Positions 6,370 through 6,676 of a stretch of 6,676 nt of DNA are shown piece after piece. Location: contig JAEYOM010000084.1 of the NCBI GenBank assembly GCA_023411715.1, positions 1 to 6,676 of the forward strand. Direction: 5' to 3'. The stretch is from Bacillota bacterium. Its GTDB lineage: Bacteria; Bacillota; Clostridia; Acetivibrionales; DTU013. Below the pieces are notes generated by a model. That model was given only the letters and a program-made list of their open reading frames with translations, did no database searches and had not been told where the DNA came from. Position 1 is the stretch's first letter; each line of letters starts with the position of its first letter. A program made the position numbers and the translations under genes.

Positions 6370-6400
6370 GAGGATGTTAATGAAGAAAAAAGCATATTAA
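6370..6400 (+). other. Orphan translation start: ribosome binding site and six-codon ORF
   Basis: GAGG (6370-6373) stands 6 nt before an ATG at 6380, which opens MKKKAY and stops at TAA (6398-6400). The start looks genuine but the reading frame is negligible. It points in the same direction as the Fic fragment about 140 bp downstream. It could be the surviving 5' end of a gene that lost its body, a leader peptide, or chance in purine-rich DNA. Confidence 0.25.
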
Positions 6401-6470
6401 TTTGCGATTTAAGCTAACCCCACTTTATAAGCACAATATTACCAAAATATCCCATGTAGAGCATGAGAAA

Positions 6471-6513
6471 ATTACTCACGTTATAAATACGTGGGTAATT
6501 TATTTATTTTTTT
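6471..6513 (+). terminator. Terminator-like hairpin with T-rich tail
   Basis: ATTACTCACGT (6471-6481) pairs with ACGTGGGTAAT (6489-6499) over 11 bp with one G-U pair and a 7-nt loop, then TTATTTATTTTTTT follows to 6513. The wobble pair is G-U only in a plus-strand transcript and would be an A-C mismatch in the other direction, so the plus orientation fits better. No complete plus-strand gene lies immediately upstream, so it may be left over from a lost gene or be one arm of a mobile-element end. Confidence 0.5.
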
Positions 6514-6541
6514 ACTCACGTCATATTGATGCGGGGGACTT
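6472..6541. repeat. TTACTCACGT motif: two direct copies 40 bp apart and one inverted near-copy
   Basis: TTACTCACGT occurs at 6472-6481 and again at 6512-6521, and ACGTGGGTAA (6489-6498) is an inverted copy with one mismatch. Aligned over 31 bases, the stretches from 6472 and 6512 share about 22 positions, so the second may be a diverged copy of the whole first hairpin, although its own stem is no longer intact. The second copy ends within a few bases of where Fic homology begins. Confidence 0.6.
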
Positions 6542-6676
6542 ATTGAAAAAAACCGTGCCGGAATAAGAAAACTGCCTGGTACCATACTTAGGAATGAAAC
6601 AACAGGAGAAACTGTTTATACGCCTCCGTCCGGTGAAGAGGAGATACTGTATCTTATGTCAAATCTTGAACGGTAT
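6539..6676 (+). pseudogene. 5'-truncated Fic-family protein fragment (runs off the window)
   Basis: The frame open from 6530 to the window end reads, from 6539, as 46 residues including GIRKLPGTILRNETTGE, VYTPPSGEEEI and LMSNLERY. This pattern (KLPGT-L-N--TGE-VYTPP followed by LM-NLE) is what I recall from the segment just before the catalytic HPFxxGNGR motif of one Fic-domain subfamily. Fic proteins usually transfer AMP to target proteins. Roughly 130-150 N-terminal residues expected upstream are absent. A TGA at 6527-6529 blocks the frame, and no ATG, GTG or TTG lies between it and the homology. The three plus frames upstream hold frequent stops and no Fic-like sequence. The catalytic motif would lie beyond the window, so activity cannot be judged. 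The most likely reading is a deletion or insertion remnant. Confidence 0.65.

Noticed and set aside
6401..6470. Possible insertion-sequence remnant in the AT-rich spacer
   Set aside because: Short translations on both strands show no transposase motif that I can name, and no defined terminal inverted repeats or target duplication were found.
6511..6541. A second hairpin from the second TTACTCACGT copy
   Set aside because: The expected inverted arm (ATGCGGGGGA) has several mismatches and no stable stem can be drawn. I kept it only as a diverged direct copy.

Overview
The window looks like chromosomal DNA of a Bacillota (Firmicutes), probably a clostridial or related low-to-mid GC Gram-positive. 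The evidence is strong purine-rich Shine-Dalgarno sequences, TTG/GTG starts, AT-rich spacers, and proteins that most resemble Bacillus/Clostridium families (a CssR/CssS-like two-component system and a YkcB-like GT39 protein). This placement comes from recognising families by eye, not from a search.

Layout from left to right: (1) 3-224, plus strand, the C-terminal end of an unrecognised gene with an acidic Gly/Ser/Asn tail. (2) A perfect 13-bp-stem hairpin (238-275) between convergent genes. (3) Three overlapping minus-strand genes read from right to left: a GT2 polyprenyl-phosphate glycosyltransferase (3991-3005), a GtrA-family membrane protein (3021-2584) and a large GT39/YkcB-like GT-C glycosyltransferase (2587-296). 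The GT39 gene carries a 48-bp in-frame tandem repeat. (4) A spacer (3992-4168) with an intrinsic terminator for the upstream operon and a weak promoter candidate for the glycosylation operon. (5) A minus-strand two-component operon, response regulator (6252-5572) then sensor kinase (5575-4169), joined by an ATGA overlap. (6) A spacer of about 270 bp holding promoter-like elements for the regulator, a six-codon ORF with a good ribosome binding site, a terminator-like hairpin and a repeated 10-bp motif. (7) At the right edge, plus strand, a 5'-truncated Fic-family coding fragment that runs off the window.

Likely working logic: the GT2 enzyme would charge undecaprenyl phosphate with a sugar on the cytoplasmic face. 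The GtrA protein would help flip it. The GT39 protein would then transfer the sugar to an unknown extracytoplasmic acceptor such as a teichoic acid, polysaccharide or protein. This is a complete 'three-component' glycosylation cassette. The adjacent two-component system resembles the Bacillus secretion-stress pair CssRS, but no htrA-type protease gene is in view. Regulation of the glycosylation cassette by this pair is therefore plausible from proximality only. A real terminator separates the two operons.

The least ordinary features are the 48-bp tandem repeat inside the glycosyltransferase, the pairing of a CssRS-like system with a surface-glycosylation cassette, and the decayed Fic region with its repeated motif. 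I see no CRISPR array, tRNA, rRNA, riboswitch or intact mobile element.
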